Below are positions 40,701 through 48,020 of a stretch of DNA of 64,000 nt, one piece after another. Numbering within the stretch: the stretch's first letter is position 1; each line of letters opens with the position of its first letter. The DNA is from Litchfieldella qijiaojingensis (GTDB taxonomy: Bacteria > Pseudomonadota > Gammaproteobacteria > Pseudomonadales > Halomonadaceae): NCBI RefSeq assembly GCF_014651875.1, contig NZ_BMXS01000009.1, positions 98,751 to 162,750 of the forward strand. The letters run 5' to 3'. Under the pieces are notes generated by a model. The model did not search any database, had not been told where the DNA came from, and saw only the letters and a program-made list of their open reading frames with translations. Made by a program: the position numbers and the translations under genes.

Positions 40701-40952
40701 ACCTGCCTGGTGCATGGCCAGGGGCGGGAAGCTCAGCAATACGCTCAACGCTTTCGCGACTTCGTAGCCTCCGAGCCGTGTGCCTGGGCCCAGCACCATA
40801 TCGAGCTGATTGAGCGCCATGCCACCTGGCTGTCCACCTCCTCCGAGGAGGACCATCGGCGCCTGCTGCGCCACTGGTGGGCAGGCGCCGACCAAGGGCT
40901 GGCATTGGTCATGCCGCGACTGGCCACGGAGCACTATGGCAGCAGTACATGA
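37719..40952 (+). CDS. HTH/pseudo-cyclase/AAA ATPase/TPR regulator
   Basis: A 1077-residue cytoplasmic regulator. Domains in order: a Cro/CI-type helix-turn-helix (about 15-72, LSQEALAQRC...SIASIKRAESGK); a segment (100-170) with adenylate-cyclase-like spacing, FGGTLHDGTES...AIFGLPRAYRSDALRCLQCAIAI, but without the usual metal-binding and base-recognition set; a STAND/AAA ATPase with Walker A GVAGIGKT (282-289) and Walker B VLLVEDLHWAD (407-417); and a long TPR-rich C-terminal half (about 640-1070). It resembles MalT/LAL-type signal-integrating switches, but with the DNA-binding domain at the N-terminus. TTG at 37719 is chosen for AAGGAG seven bases upstream. It converges with the FAD oxidoreductase gene, 18 bp apart. 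Confidence 0.82.
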   Translation: MAGTTQHDGRLVLDPQHLKRLRKHLGLSQEALAQRCFEQRLCVSIASIKRAESGKPVLYRTARHLATVYEVEVEALESRASPPPVASPLATEAPADDDESRNVIRLVVRATGLTKHLTQAIGERIEQFGGTLHDGTESAQLEAIFGLPRAYRSDALRCLQCAIAISRLLAEARLADGDIHFAAQQWPAAADQAPPSEPCLPALPGVGAPAVWGERGLAVQLAERFAFDKQAHPDFVRYLHPLQAGQASRFDLIGRHLEVSQFKAVLETTRAYQTGHILYVRGVAGIGKTRLVTEFIDMVQQQDADLHVATVLDFGTRIDDNPLAQLLRSLLKLPEDPVAAERQLRERLRWLRLPGDHAMVFRPLLGLPQPPEHERVYAAMTHDTRVARQRTALRELILREAIECPQVLLVEDLHWADDALFQTLATLMQDVREAPVIWMLTSRIEQDPLEGKLRPWLADLPLTLIELAPLRQHEAQTLATQFGEFDTTYVTQCVNRAQGNPLFLTQLLLFQQGSSLPASLKHLVQTKLDQLATPDRQAMRAAAAIGQRFTLEALHALLPFPDYRPVLPQRHYLVRALDDDTYLFVHDLIMQGIYESMPRAQRDRLHLRLAQYYVGRDTALRAQHLHKARALAAPGAFVEAIESQLKQHRHASALALLQQCQEIDYAPRDDYRLEMLHAQICVAMGLTQEARTHYQAAQRLASDDSSRIDASIGLARTLNVLDELDEEERLLDRILPEASKLQAHAALAEIHYLKGNIYFPRGDFARCRKYQERALEEARASGLKTTEIQALSGLGDAHYAQGHMLSAHQVFERCVSLCRQHGHADLEASNLFMLGTVRIYTNETQAALEDTLTATELGERVGNRRAEIVARLTAGWILLSQSRPEAAMEQVDTGLDLARGMGANRFEAFLLESQARLKLLEGQIDVARNLIRNAWRLVERHDLQHFIGPWVLGTLALLEEHDSERQAALETGWALLENGCVGHNAYRFLVTAAETCLVHGQGREAQQYAQRFRDFVASEPCAWAQHHIELIERHATWLSTSSEEDHRRLLRHWWAGADQGLALVMPRLATEHYGSST

Positions 40953-40970
40953 AATAGGTCCGCCACGTCA

Positions 40971-42632
40971 TCACTTGAGCGGCGGCTCTTCCCGCCCAAG
41001 AATCCAGTTGCTAAGCCGCTCGGCCTGCTCCATGCACTGTTCCTGTAGGCCGGCACCCCGTGTCCAGCCGCCAGCGAACAGCAGCGGCCAGGACGCCTGG
41101 CCCTGACGATACGCATGCGCGACCTCGGCATTGTAACGGTCGATGTCGCGCTGCGCCTGGATGCAGCGGGCATCGAGTACATTGTGCTTGAAGTAGGTCC
41201 AGGCCTTGCGATGCAAATCCTCGTCGATGTCCGGCAGTTCGCTCTTGTAGCCTGACTCGTGGAGCCCTTCGTGCATCTGCACCCGGGTCGACTCTGGCAA
41301 TCGGTCAAGCATCTCCTTGGGAAGCCGGGTGGGATCGAGCACCTTATCGAGCATCTCCTGACGGGGAATGCAGTTCAGATCGTTGACCAGCGAAACGAAA
41401 TACTGGGGCAGTCCGGCACTGTCGTAGACCGGGTTGGCCGGATCATTCTGGTGAAGATTGGCTACGTAATCGATGCGGTAGGGGAAGAAGGTATCGCCGG
41501 GATCGCGAATCTCGATGTTATAGGTGCGCCAGACGTTCTTGTTGGGCGGCAAGCGCCCCGAGGCAGTGTGGCAAACAGCATAGCTGCGGGTATAGCGAAC
41601 CGCGCCCAGGATGGCGTCCAGACGCTCCCGTATCGACATCAGTTCGTCGCTTAACGTCACGATCCGGCGTGCGTCGTCGGCATGCGTGGCGACGATGACC
41701 AGGTCGAAGGATTCCGACCAGCCGTATTCATCGCTCAGCACCGCCTTGCCGGGTTCGATCCTCACCCGGATATCGGCATGGCGACGAATCGTTACCGGCG
41801 GCTTGGTGTCATCGGGCTCGACCAGATAGGCCGCCAAAGCCTCGAGCCAACGCTGCGCGCCATATTCGAAGTAGCGACGCCGGGGTTCGCCGCCTCCCTC
41901 CTGCACACGGTAGTACTGGAACGGGGCTTCCAGGGGCATCTCGGCGGGCCCCCGATCATCGGCGAAGTACATGGCTGCAATGCGTGGGTAGTAGATCAAC
42001 GTCCTCACCGACTCCACCCGTGCAGGCAGACTGGCATCCGCCCAGTTGATGGAGATGCCCAGTTCACGGGCCGCCGCTTCCAGCATCTCGCGGGGCCTGG
42101 CCACGCAGTCGTCGAAATAGGCTCCCACCGTGTAGCTCGGCGTGATGCTATCGAGCAAGTTCAGGGCCGTGCGATGCACGACCTGGATCAAAGGTGCCAG
42201 GAGACCATCATCGGCAGCGTCCAGGCTGAAGGTCGGATCCGACACCCCCTGCTGGAGGTAGGTATCGTCGGTCAGCGCAAGACGGCCATCGCGAGTGAAA
42301 TAGCTCTCGGTATCCTGCAAAGGCTTCATGTGATCGAGATAACCTATCTCGCGCATGATCGCCTCGAGCTTCTTGTAGGTCGTCAAATTGACGTCGTTGA
42401 CCCCCAGGTCCGCCCAGCGCAGATAGTGGCTGTCGGGCCCCTGTTCAGTGCGCCGGATGCCCAGGTCGACCACCACGGTCTCGGCGTTCCCGCCCAGCGA
42501 CGCCTTGCGCTCGAAGATCGTGATGTCGAGTTGGCGAGAGGGCTCCGCACCATGACGGCGTAGGTAGTAGGCCAGCGACAGCCCCGATACGCCCCCTCCC
42601 ACGATGGCAACCTTCAATGCTGGGTAGGTCAT
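40971..42632 (-). CDS. FAD-dependent amine oxidase-like oxidoreductase
   Basis: A 553-residue flavoprotein. The N-terminal dinucleotide-binding motif VAIVGGGVSGLSLAYYLRRHG (residues 8-28) is followed by an acidic strand end (ITIFERKASLGGNAET). The C-terminal FAD-site segment is LLFAGGWTRGAGLQEQCMEQAERL. Overall layout matches the flavin monoamine oxidase/protoporphyrinogen oxidase superfamily; substrate unknown. No secretion signal seen. Good Shine-Dalgarno (GGGAG seven bases before ATG). It is divergent from a gene set for two paralogous small proteins across a 326-bp intergenic region. Confidence 0.8.
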   Translation of the reverse strand: MTYPALKVAIVGGGVSGLSLAYYLRRHGAEPSRQLDITIFERKASLGGNAETVVVDLGIRRTEQGPDSHYLRWADLGVNDVNLTTYKKLEAIMREIGYLDHMKPLQDTESYFTRDGRLALTDDTYLQQGVSDPTFSLDAADDGLLAPLIQVVHRTALNLLDSITPSYTVGAYFDDCVARPREMLEAAARELGISINWADASLPARVESVRTLIYYPRIAAMYFADDRGPAEMPLEAPFQYYRVQEGGGEPRRRYFEYGAQRWLEALAAYLVEPDDTKPPVTIRRHADIRVRIEPGKAVLSDEYGWSESFDLVIVATHADDARRIVTLSDELMSIRERLDAILGAVRYTRSYAVCHTASGRLPPNKNVWRTYNIEIRDPGDTFFPYRIDYVANLHQNDPANPVYDSAGLPQYFVSLVNDLNCIPRQEMLDKVLDPTRLPKEMLDRLPESTRVQMHEGLHESGYKSELPDIDEDLHRKAWTYFKHNVLDARCIQAQRDIDRYNAEVAHAYRQGQASWPLLFAGGWTRGAGLQEQCMEQAERLSNWILGREEPPLK

Positions 42633-42958
42633 AATACTTCTCCCTGATGAAAGTCCTTATTTCGTACAGGAAGGGTTTGTCATCCGCTACAGCCTGGCAA
42701 GCCGATGGCGACAGGTGATACCAAGATGATCCCACCACGTTCGCGTTTCCCCTCTATGCCGCTCGAGATCTACCGATCGACGGTACCCAAAGTCCCCTCT
42801 CGGATCCCGTTTTGATACCGCTAGATCACCAACGAGGATGATCCTTTTCTGATGCTGAAGAATGGGTTTTCTGATGCTGAAGTATGAATACCGCTCGGTA
42901 TTCCGACGGTAACCCCTCACCGCTTCCTTGGAAGCGAACGCGCAAGGAGACATATGCC
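42633..42958. promoter_or_regulatory. Divergent intergenic region with tandem direct repeats
   Basis: 326 bp without a convincing gene. Two identical 16-mers, TTTTCTGATGCTGAAG, lie at 42845-42860 and 42867-42882, exactly 22 bp (about two helical turns) apart, 77-114 bp upstream of the rightward start at 42959. They resemble tandem regulator sites. The nearby HTH/ATPase/TPR protein is the obvious candidate binder; that is inference. Confidence 0.55.
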
Positions 42959-43624
42959 ATGTCCACGCAATACGAGATCAGCATTTCCATGAACAGCGAC
43001 ACCGTCGACAAGCTCAAGAACGGTGGTTTTGCCCTCTACGGCTTCAAGGCCGTCAAGACTGCCAGCCAGGGTGGGGCTCCCCTGGTGTGGTTCCAATCCA
43101 CCTCGTTTCTCGACCAGACCGAGATCACCTGGGAAGAGCAGTACCAGGCCTATATCTCGACCGACGAGATCATCGCCAATGGCAGGATCCAGGCCAGTGC
43201 AAGCGCCGATATCGACCTGGAACAAACGATGAACGTCAGCCAGAACGGTACCGTTGACGTCTACCAGGAAGGCACGCCGCATGCCATCTCGATCCTCAAC
43301 CGAGGCAAGAATCCCTGGACCTGCGGTATCTCGCAGCAGACCGGCGGCAGCACCAAGCCGATGTGTGCCTTCCCGCTGTACGGCAACAATCTCGACGTGA
43401 TCGCGCCGATCGAGAGAGTGCTGCTGATGTTCGCCAGCAACACCGTCAATACCGGTACGGTCATCTACAAGGCCTACAGCTCCGGCGTGCTGGTCGACCT
43501 TACCTCGTCGCAATCACGCTCGGTGAAGTTCGATATCAACGATGGTTGGGACTGGGGCGGTCAATCCTGGGCCAAGTCGGTACAGGCCCAGGAGTCACTG
43601 GTGCCATTGCTCATCACGTCATGA
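42959..43624 (+). CDS. Unrecognised beta-rich protein, paralogue A
   Basis: A 221-residue protein of no family I recognise, with alternating hydrophobic/polar strands and no signal peptide or membrane segment. Landmarks: SMNSDTVDKLKNGGFALYGF at the start, GAPLVWFQS, AYISTDEIIANGRI, NVSQNGTVDVYQ, a CxI...C pair (WTCGISQQ...KPMCAFPLY) and FDINDGWDWGG. The gene at 43954 is clearly related along the whole length. AAGGAG lies nine bases before ATG 42959. First gene of a rightward set divergent from the FAD oxidoreductase. Confidence 0.8.
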   Translation: MSTQYEISISMNSDTVDKLKNGGFALYGFKAVKTASQGGAPLVWFQSTSFLDQTEITWEEQYQAYISTDEIIANGRIQASASADIDLEQTMNVSQNGTVDVYQEGTPHAISILNRGKNPWTCGISQQTGGSTKPMCAFPLYGNNLDVIAPIERVLLMFASNTVNTGTVIYKAYSSGVLVDLTSSQSRSVKFDINDGWDWGGQSWAKSVQAQESLVPLLITS

Positions 43625-43637
43625 GGAGGGAGACATC

Positions 43638-43880
43638 ATGTCGGAAGTCAGAATCCCCTCGGACGGGCAGCATGTCTTTCCCGCCGGGCAACTGGACGAA
43701 AACCTGGAACTCGAAAATCGTCATAACGTGGCCGGATCGGTGTTGTACCAGATCGCTACGCGACCGGTGGTCACCATCAACATGACACCCAACGAGGAGT
43801 ACCGGGTACAGGGCATCAACGGTCAGCAACTGACCGTGACCAATCACCTGCCCAACAGTCTCTACTGTCGGTGGGGCTAA
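43638..43880 (+). CDS. Small unrecognised protein (80 aa)
   Basis: An 80-residue soluble protein, MSEVRIPSDGQHVFPAGQLDENLELENRHN..., with two or three likely beta strands and a final NHLPNSLYCRWG. No family recognised. It lies 13 bp after paralogue A with an excellent Shine-Dalgarno (GGAGGGAG) and 73 bp before paralogue B, so it belongs to the same transcript. Its position between the two paralogues suggests a partner or chaperone role. Confidence 0.75.
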   Translation: MSEVRIPSDGQHVFPAGQLDENLELENRHNVAGSVLYQIATRPVVTINMTPNEEYRVQGINGQQLTVTNHLPNSLYCRWG

Positions 43881-43953
43881 ACAGAACGGCAGTCATCGTC
43901 AAAACCGCCGGGCGCTCCGAGTGAGCGCCTGGCTCATTCCCGGAAAAACCACC

Positions 43954-44670
43954 ATGAGCGCGACATTTCTGGAAATCGCCCTGTCGAATGACACCTTGGA
44001 ACAGCTCAAATCGAGCGGCTATTCGCTTTACGTTTTCCTGCCTGTCATGAGTTCCAACAAGAGCGGTGTCCCCTTGGTATGGGAATGCCGACAGAACTAT
44101 CTCGCCAACACGACAATCACCATTCCGGAGGCCAACGTCGGTTACATTTCCACCGACGACATCGCCAAGAACCGTTCGATCTCCATCGGTAGCCAAGCTT
44201 CCGTCTCCTGCGGTCAAATGCTCACCGTCAGCGCCACGGGTACGCTTTCCGAGTCTGCGAGTCAGCTACCGGGAATCTATTTCACCAACGACTCTTCAAC
44301 GAGCTACCGATGTGGTCTTGCCCGTCAGGCGTCTGAGGACCTGGTCCCCTACTGCGCATTCAACCTCTCTGCGAAGCTGACGGTCTCGTGCGCCCTAGTC
44401 GATGCCGCCTTCGTTTTCTTTGCCACCTCGACCTACGACCCCGGCACTTATCTCGAGGCATCGTTGGGCCAAGGCATCTATCTTGAAACCCAACCAGGGG
44501 GTACGACCACCGCCACCTTCGACCTGGGCAATGGCTGGAGCGCCATGACAGACGGTCGGTCCTCGACTATCGTGCCGCAAGGGGCCAATCTGGTAGAGAC
44601 CCTGATCCAGCGCCCCTCGCACAACCAGCCCTGCCGGCTGGCTTCACCACACCCTCTCGAGCGCAATTAG
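43954..44670 (+). CDS. Unrecognised beta-rich protein, paralogue B
   Basis: A 238-residue paralogue of the 42959 product. Matching landmarks in order: ALSNDTLEQLKSSGYSLYVF, GVPLVWECR, GYISTDDIAKNRSI, TVSATGTLSES, the RCGLARQ...VPYCAFNL cysteine pair, and FDLGNGWSAM. The C-terminus has an extra tail of about 20 residues (QRPSHNQPCRLASPHPLERN). No signal peptide or known family. ATG at 43954 keeps the shared N-terminus; a GTG at 43921 in frame is also possible, and neither has a strong ribosome site. Confidence 0.75.
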   Translation: MSATFLEIALSNDTLEQLKSSGYSLYVFLPVMSSNKSGVPLVWECRQNYLANTTITIPEANVGYISTDDIAKNRSISIGSQASVSCGQMLTVSATGTLSESASQLPGIYFTNDSSTSYRCGLARQASEDLVPYCAFNLSAKLTVSCALVDAAFVFFATSTYDPGTYLEASLGQGIYLETQPGGTTTATFDLGNGWSAMTDGRSSTIVPQGANLVETLIQRPSHNQPCRLASPHPLERN

Positions 44671-44702
44671 TCAAGAGGAACGAGAGCAAGGAGGTTGACG
44701 GA

Positions 44703-45608
44703 ATGGCCAGCCAGACGGTGACAGTATTCGGCGGCACCGGCTTCCTGGGCAGCGCGATCGTGCGGGAACTGGCGAATGCGGGAAAACGGGTGAGAGTCGC
44801 CACGCGCCACCCCCAACTCCCCGCCAATGTGGTATCCAGCGATGCCATCGAACTGGTAACCGCCGATATCCGCGATGACGACAGCATCGCCAACGCCCTT
44901 GACGGCACCACCGGTGCGGTCAATGCCGTAGGGCTTTACACCGAACCGAGCCACTCCGAGACCTTCGATATCGTTCACGCGCAGGGAGCCGCACGGGTCG
45001 CGCGCCAGGCCCGCAAGGCCGGCCTCCAGTACTTGGTACACATTTCAGGCATCGGTGCGGATGCCAATTCCGCCTCAAGTTACATTCGCGCTCGCGCGCA
45101 TGGCGAACAAGGTGTACGCGAGGCTTTCCCGTCAGCCGTCATCTTGCGCCCCAGCGTATTGTTCGGCCCCCACGATGCCTTTCTCGGCGCATTGGTCATG
45201 CTCTCCCGCTTCCCGGTCGTTCCTCTGTTCGGTCGCGGCGATACGCGCCTGCAACCGGTCCATGTGGACGATGTGGCGCGCGCCGTGTCACGGATATTGG
45301 ATGGCGTCGCCCCTGATGTGCGACTCCTCGAACTGGGTGGAGCTGGTAGCTATCGCTATCGCGAGATCGTCGAGATGGTGCTGAAGCGGTTGGGGTGTCG
45401 CCGTCCACTGATATCGATCCCCTTCCCTGCCTGGCTGGCACTTGCCAGGCTGGTAGCCTGGTTGCCCTCTCCTCCCCTGACACACAACCAAGTCATGCTC
45501 ATGCGGGAGGACAAGGTCGTTGGCCCGAATGTCGGTAGCTTTGCCGACCTCGGCATTGCCCCACGTTCTTTGGAGGAGATGCTGCCAGCGTGTCTGCCTT
45601 TCCGCTGA
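44703..45608 (+). CDS. NAD-dependent epimerase/dehydratase (NDUFA9-like SDR)
   Basis: A 301-residue extended short-chain dehydrogenase-type protein. The Rossmann motif FGGTGFLGSAIVREL (9-23) and the NDUFA9-like segments ARVARQARKAGLQYLVHISG and VILRPSVLFGPHDAFL are present. The SDR catalytic Tyr-xxx-Lys is not evident (SSYIRARAHGE in its place), so it may bind NAD(P) without classic activity, as in atypical SDRs. Good Shine-Dalgarno (AAGGAGG). It starts 32 bp after paralogue B, so it is probably the last gene of that set. Confidence 0.82.
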   Translation: MASQTVTVFGGTGFLGSAIVRELANAGKRVRVATRHPQLPANVVSSDAIELVTADIRDDDSIANALDGTTGAVNAVGLYTEPSHSETFDIVHAQGAARVARQARKAGLQYLVHISGIGADANSASSYIRARAHGEQGVREAFPSAVILRPSVLFGPHDAFLGALVMLSRFPVVPLFGRGDTRLQPVHVDDVARAVSRILDGVAPDVRLLELGGAGSYRYREIVEMVLKRLGCRRPLISIPFPAWLALARLVAWLPSPPLTHNQVMLMREDKVVGPNVGSFADLGIAPRSLEEMLPACLPFR

Positions 45609-45621
45609 AGCCGGCGGCCTT

Positions 45622-46308
45622 TTATAGTTTGTCGACGATCTCGGGAGATGGCTCGTGCGTCTCGGCACTTCTGGAGAGGCCGCCATCTCGTCCTCGCCAG
45701 ATCCAGCGCATCAGACGATCGCCACGCTCCAGGCGCTTGCCGAGGAAGTGACGCGTGTCCTGTTGGTTGGGGGTCTCGTCACGCGACCAGATCCGTAAGG
45801 TGTCGAGGAACAGGGCGGTCAGTCCAATCTCTTCCATCCGGGCGCGCCGGGTGCCATAGGGGGCCTCGAGCCTGGCGGCTTGACGCAGCCACTGAATGGT
45901 GCGTGAGAGATCGAAAATCATCGGCCCCCAAGTATGCAAGTGCGGCAGATGGGCCTTGGTGCGCAACATCTGCACGGTCACCCGGCGATGAGGGGCCAGG
46001 GCATCGAACCAGGCCAGCATGCAGTACTCGATGCGTTCCTTGGCAGGCCAGGTGTCGAACCCATCGGGTTTATTGGCGAGCATTGCGCGCCAACCGCGCA
46101 GGAACCAGGCATTGGCTATAGCGTCAAGGTCGCGGTAATGATCGAGAATGCTGCTGGCGGAGATGTCGAGTCGGGCGGCCACTTCGGTCATTTCGACGGC
46201 TTCCCAGCCACATTCCTCGGCCCTTTGCAGCGCGGCCTCGAGAATGCGATCGGCCAAAGGTTCGAAGTGACCGGCAGCATCGCTGCGATGCACAGGCGTC
46301 ATGGCCAT
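45622..46308 (-). CDS. TetR/COQ9-like regulator
   Basis: A 228-residue helical protein. The N-terminal helix-turn-helix reads ADRILEAALQRAEECGWEAVEMTEVAARLDISASSILDHYRDLDAI, which is the TetR pattern. The C-terminal helices with MLAWFDALAPHRRVTVQMLRT resemble the COQ9/TetR-like group. Target not known; it is divergent from the TAXI binding-protein gene and convergent with the epimerase gene (13 bp). Good Shine-Dalgarno (GGAGGG, six bases). Confidence 0.8.
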   Translation of the reverse strand: MAMTPVHRSDAAGHFEPLADRILEAALQRAEECGWEAVEMTEVAARLDISASSILDHYRDLDAIANAWFLRGWRAMLANKPDGFDTWPAKERIEYCMLAWFDALAPHRRVTVQMLRTKAHLPHLHTWGPMIFDLSRTIQWLRQAARLEAPYGTRRARMEEIGLTALFLDTLRIWSRDETPNQQDTRHFLGKRLERGDRLMRWIWRGRDGGLSRSAETHEPSPEIVDKL

Positions 46309-46463
46309 GGTCTTCCCTCCGAATAACGCAAATCCTGATTGGCTTGTTACTACCTTAGGCGTTGTATGTGCTGCCGACGAGACCTCTCGTCCTCGATTCC
46401 GCGCTACGCTCCTAGTAGAGGCGGCTATGCTATAACCAGACGAGGAATAGGGAGGGCAGTGCG

Positions 46464-47492
46464 ATGGAACGCTTGGGAGGGATGATGGGAAGATGCCTGG
46501 TAGCGCTGCTGGAAGGACTGCTTGTCACCACGTTGCTGCTGCCATTCCCGGCAGTGGGGGACGAGCCGGTGGTTATCGGCACGGCAAGCACGACCGGTGT
46601 CTACCATATCACTGGCCGGGCCATTTGCCGGTTGTTGGAAGCGCCTTGCGAAGCCCGCCCATCGGCCGGCTCGGCCGCTAATTTGGAAGCCGTTCGCAAT
46701 GGTTCGGTACCCATCGCCCTCGCCCAGTCGGACCTGCAGTACTACGCCGTCGAAGGGATCGAGGGCTTTGCCGAAGCCGGGCAGGACACGTCATTGCGTG
46801 CATTGTTCTCGGTACACAGCGAACCCTTTACCTTGGTCGTGCGCCGGGATTCGAACATCCAGAGTCTCGATGACTTGCCAGGCCATTCAGTCAATATCGG
46901 CAACCCGGGCTCGGGGCAGCGTGGCACCATGCAGAAGGTGATGGATGCCAAGGGCTGGACACCGGGCGACTTCTCGCCGGCCAATCAATTGCCCGCCGAC
47001 CAGCAGTCGCTGGAATTGTGCCATGGCCGTATCGAGGCCATGGTCTACACGGTAGGGCATCCCAACCCATCGATAGAACAGGCCATTCGGCTGTGCGACG
47101 CCGCCCTTATCGATGTCAAGGGTCCCGAGATCGACGCGCTGGTAAACGAAGCCCCTTACTACAGCTATGCCACGATCCCCGAGGGGCTGTACCGGGACGA
47201 CTTTCCCGGTGTGGAAACCTTCGGTGTCAGAGCCACCCTGGTCGCCTCGGAAAATACCGATCCCGATATGGTCTATCGTGTAGTCGCCGCCGTTTTCGAC
47301 AACTTCGAGGACTTCAGGGCCTTCCATCCCGCGTTCTCGGTATTGACCCCGGAGCAGATGATCCACGAAGGACTTTCGGCTCCGCTGCACGAGGGCGCAC
47401 TGCGTTACTACATGGAACGCGGCTGGGCCGAAGAAGAGTCCGATGAGGAGGAAGAAACGGAGCAGCAAGAAGAGGCGCAACAAGAAGAGTAG
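46464..47492 (+). CDS. TAXI-family TRAP solute-binding protein with acidic tail
   Basis: A 342-residue periplasmic binding protein of the TAXI family of TRAP transporters. A signal peptide with a hydrophobic core (LVALLEGLLVTTLLLPFPAVG) precedes VVIGTASTTGVYHITGRAICRLL, the TAXI start. NIGNPGSGQRGTMQKVMDAKGW and YSYATIPEGLYRDDFPGVETFGVRATLVAS are family segments. The C-terminal ~20 residues are almost only Glu, Gln and Asp. No TRAP membrane subunit genes adjoin, so it is an orphan. Good Shine-Dalgarno (GGGAGG). Confidence 0.85.
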   Translation: MERLGGMMGRCLVALLEGLLVTTLLLPFPAVGDEPVVIGTASTTGVYHITGRAICRLLEAPCEARPSAGSAANLEAVRNGSVPIALAQSDLQYYAVEGIEGFAEAGQDTSLRALFSVHSEPFTLVVRRDSNIQSLDDLPGHSVNIGNPGSGQRGTMQKVMDAKGWTPGDFSPANQLPADQQSLELCHGRIEAMVYTVGHPNPSIEQAIRLCDAALIDVKGPEIDALVNEAPYYSYATIPEGLYRDDFPGVETFGVRATLVASENTDPDMVYRVVAAVFDNFEDFRAFHPAFSVLTPEQMIHEGLSAPLHEGALRYYMERGWAEEESDEEEETEQQEEAQQEE

Positions 47493-47495
47493 TAA

Positions 47496-47519
47496 GGGTA
47501 GCGAAGCAACTCGCTACCC
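47496..47519 (+). terminator. Hairpin after the TAXI gene
   Basis: The arms GGGTAGCGA and TCGCTACCC form a perfect 9-bp stem around AGCAAC, three bases after the stop codon. No T-run follows, so termination strength is uncertain. Confidence 0.5.
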
Positions 47520-47531
47520 GCTCGTATCGGA

Positions 47532-47633
47532 TCAGGCCTTCTTGACGAATTCGGACTTGAGCTTCATGGCCACCGGCACCACTTCGCCGCCAGGCTTTGC
47601 ACTTGTCTCCCATGGCTGGTAGGTTGGTTTCAT
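47532..47633 (-). CDS. Doubtful small ORF (33 aa)
   Basis: A leftward frame beginning MKPTYQPWETSAKPGGEVVP and ending SEFVKKA. The residue mix looks protein-like, but no ribosome site precedes the ATG and the frame overlaps the upstream region of the yjfB-like gene. It may be the end of a decayed gene or a chance frame. Confidence 0.2.
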   Translation of the reverse strand: MKPTYQPWETSAKPGGEVVPVAMKLKSEFVKKA

Positions 47634-47659
47634 CGATAGGTGAATAAGGAAAATTCGAT

Positions 47660-47863
47660 ATGGATCCAGCCGTCAACAGTGCGGTCAGCGCATCGCTGGT
47701 CATGCAGCAGGCGCAGACCCTCCAGCAAGCCCAGATGCAGATCTTCAGGGAAGCACTCGACACCCAGCAGACCCAGGTCAATGCACTGATGGAATCGGCA
47801 ACCGCCGAACCTCAGCTATCCCGCGACGGCAGCGTAGGCACGCAGATCAATACCTACGCCTGA
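47660..47863 (+). CDS. YjfB-like putative motility protein
   Basis: A 67-residue protein starting MDPAVNSAVSASLVMQQAQTLQ and continuing QAQMQIFREALDTQQTQVNAL, the pattern of the small YjfB (putative motility protein) family. Its function is not established. AGGA lies nine bases before the ATG. A strong terminator follows the stop. Confidence 0.72.
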   Translation: MDPAVNSAVSASLVMQQAQTLQQAQMQIFREALDTQQTQVNALMESATAEPQLSRDGSVGTQINTYA

Positions 47864-47874
47864 TCGAACCCTCC

Positions 47875-47897
47875 CGGCCCGGCTCCATGCCGGGCCG
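47875..47897 (+). terminator. Intrinsic terminator after the YjfB-like gene
   Basis: The arms CGGCCCGGC and GCCGGGCCG form a perfect 9-bp stem around TCCAT, followed by TTTGCTTTC. It lies 11 bases after the stop and separates this gene from the convergent PRPP-synthetase paralogue. Confidence 0.8.
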
Positions 47898-48020
47898 TTT
47901 GCTTTCGACCCTCAACAGAGCCTCGCCGAACGGGTATCGTGAAAGCTCCTTGATGCCAGTATCGTTGACGCAAAAGGGACTGGGGCCGATCGACCGGCTC
48001 ATCCCACTGTTTCTCCTGCT

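Noticed and set aside
42711..42728. 18-mer ACAGGTGATACCAAGATG also present at 62131-62148
   Set aside because: Only two copies; one lies in coding sequence of the PPC-like gene. A chance match of this length is plausible in 64 kb, so not called a repeat.
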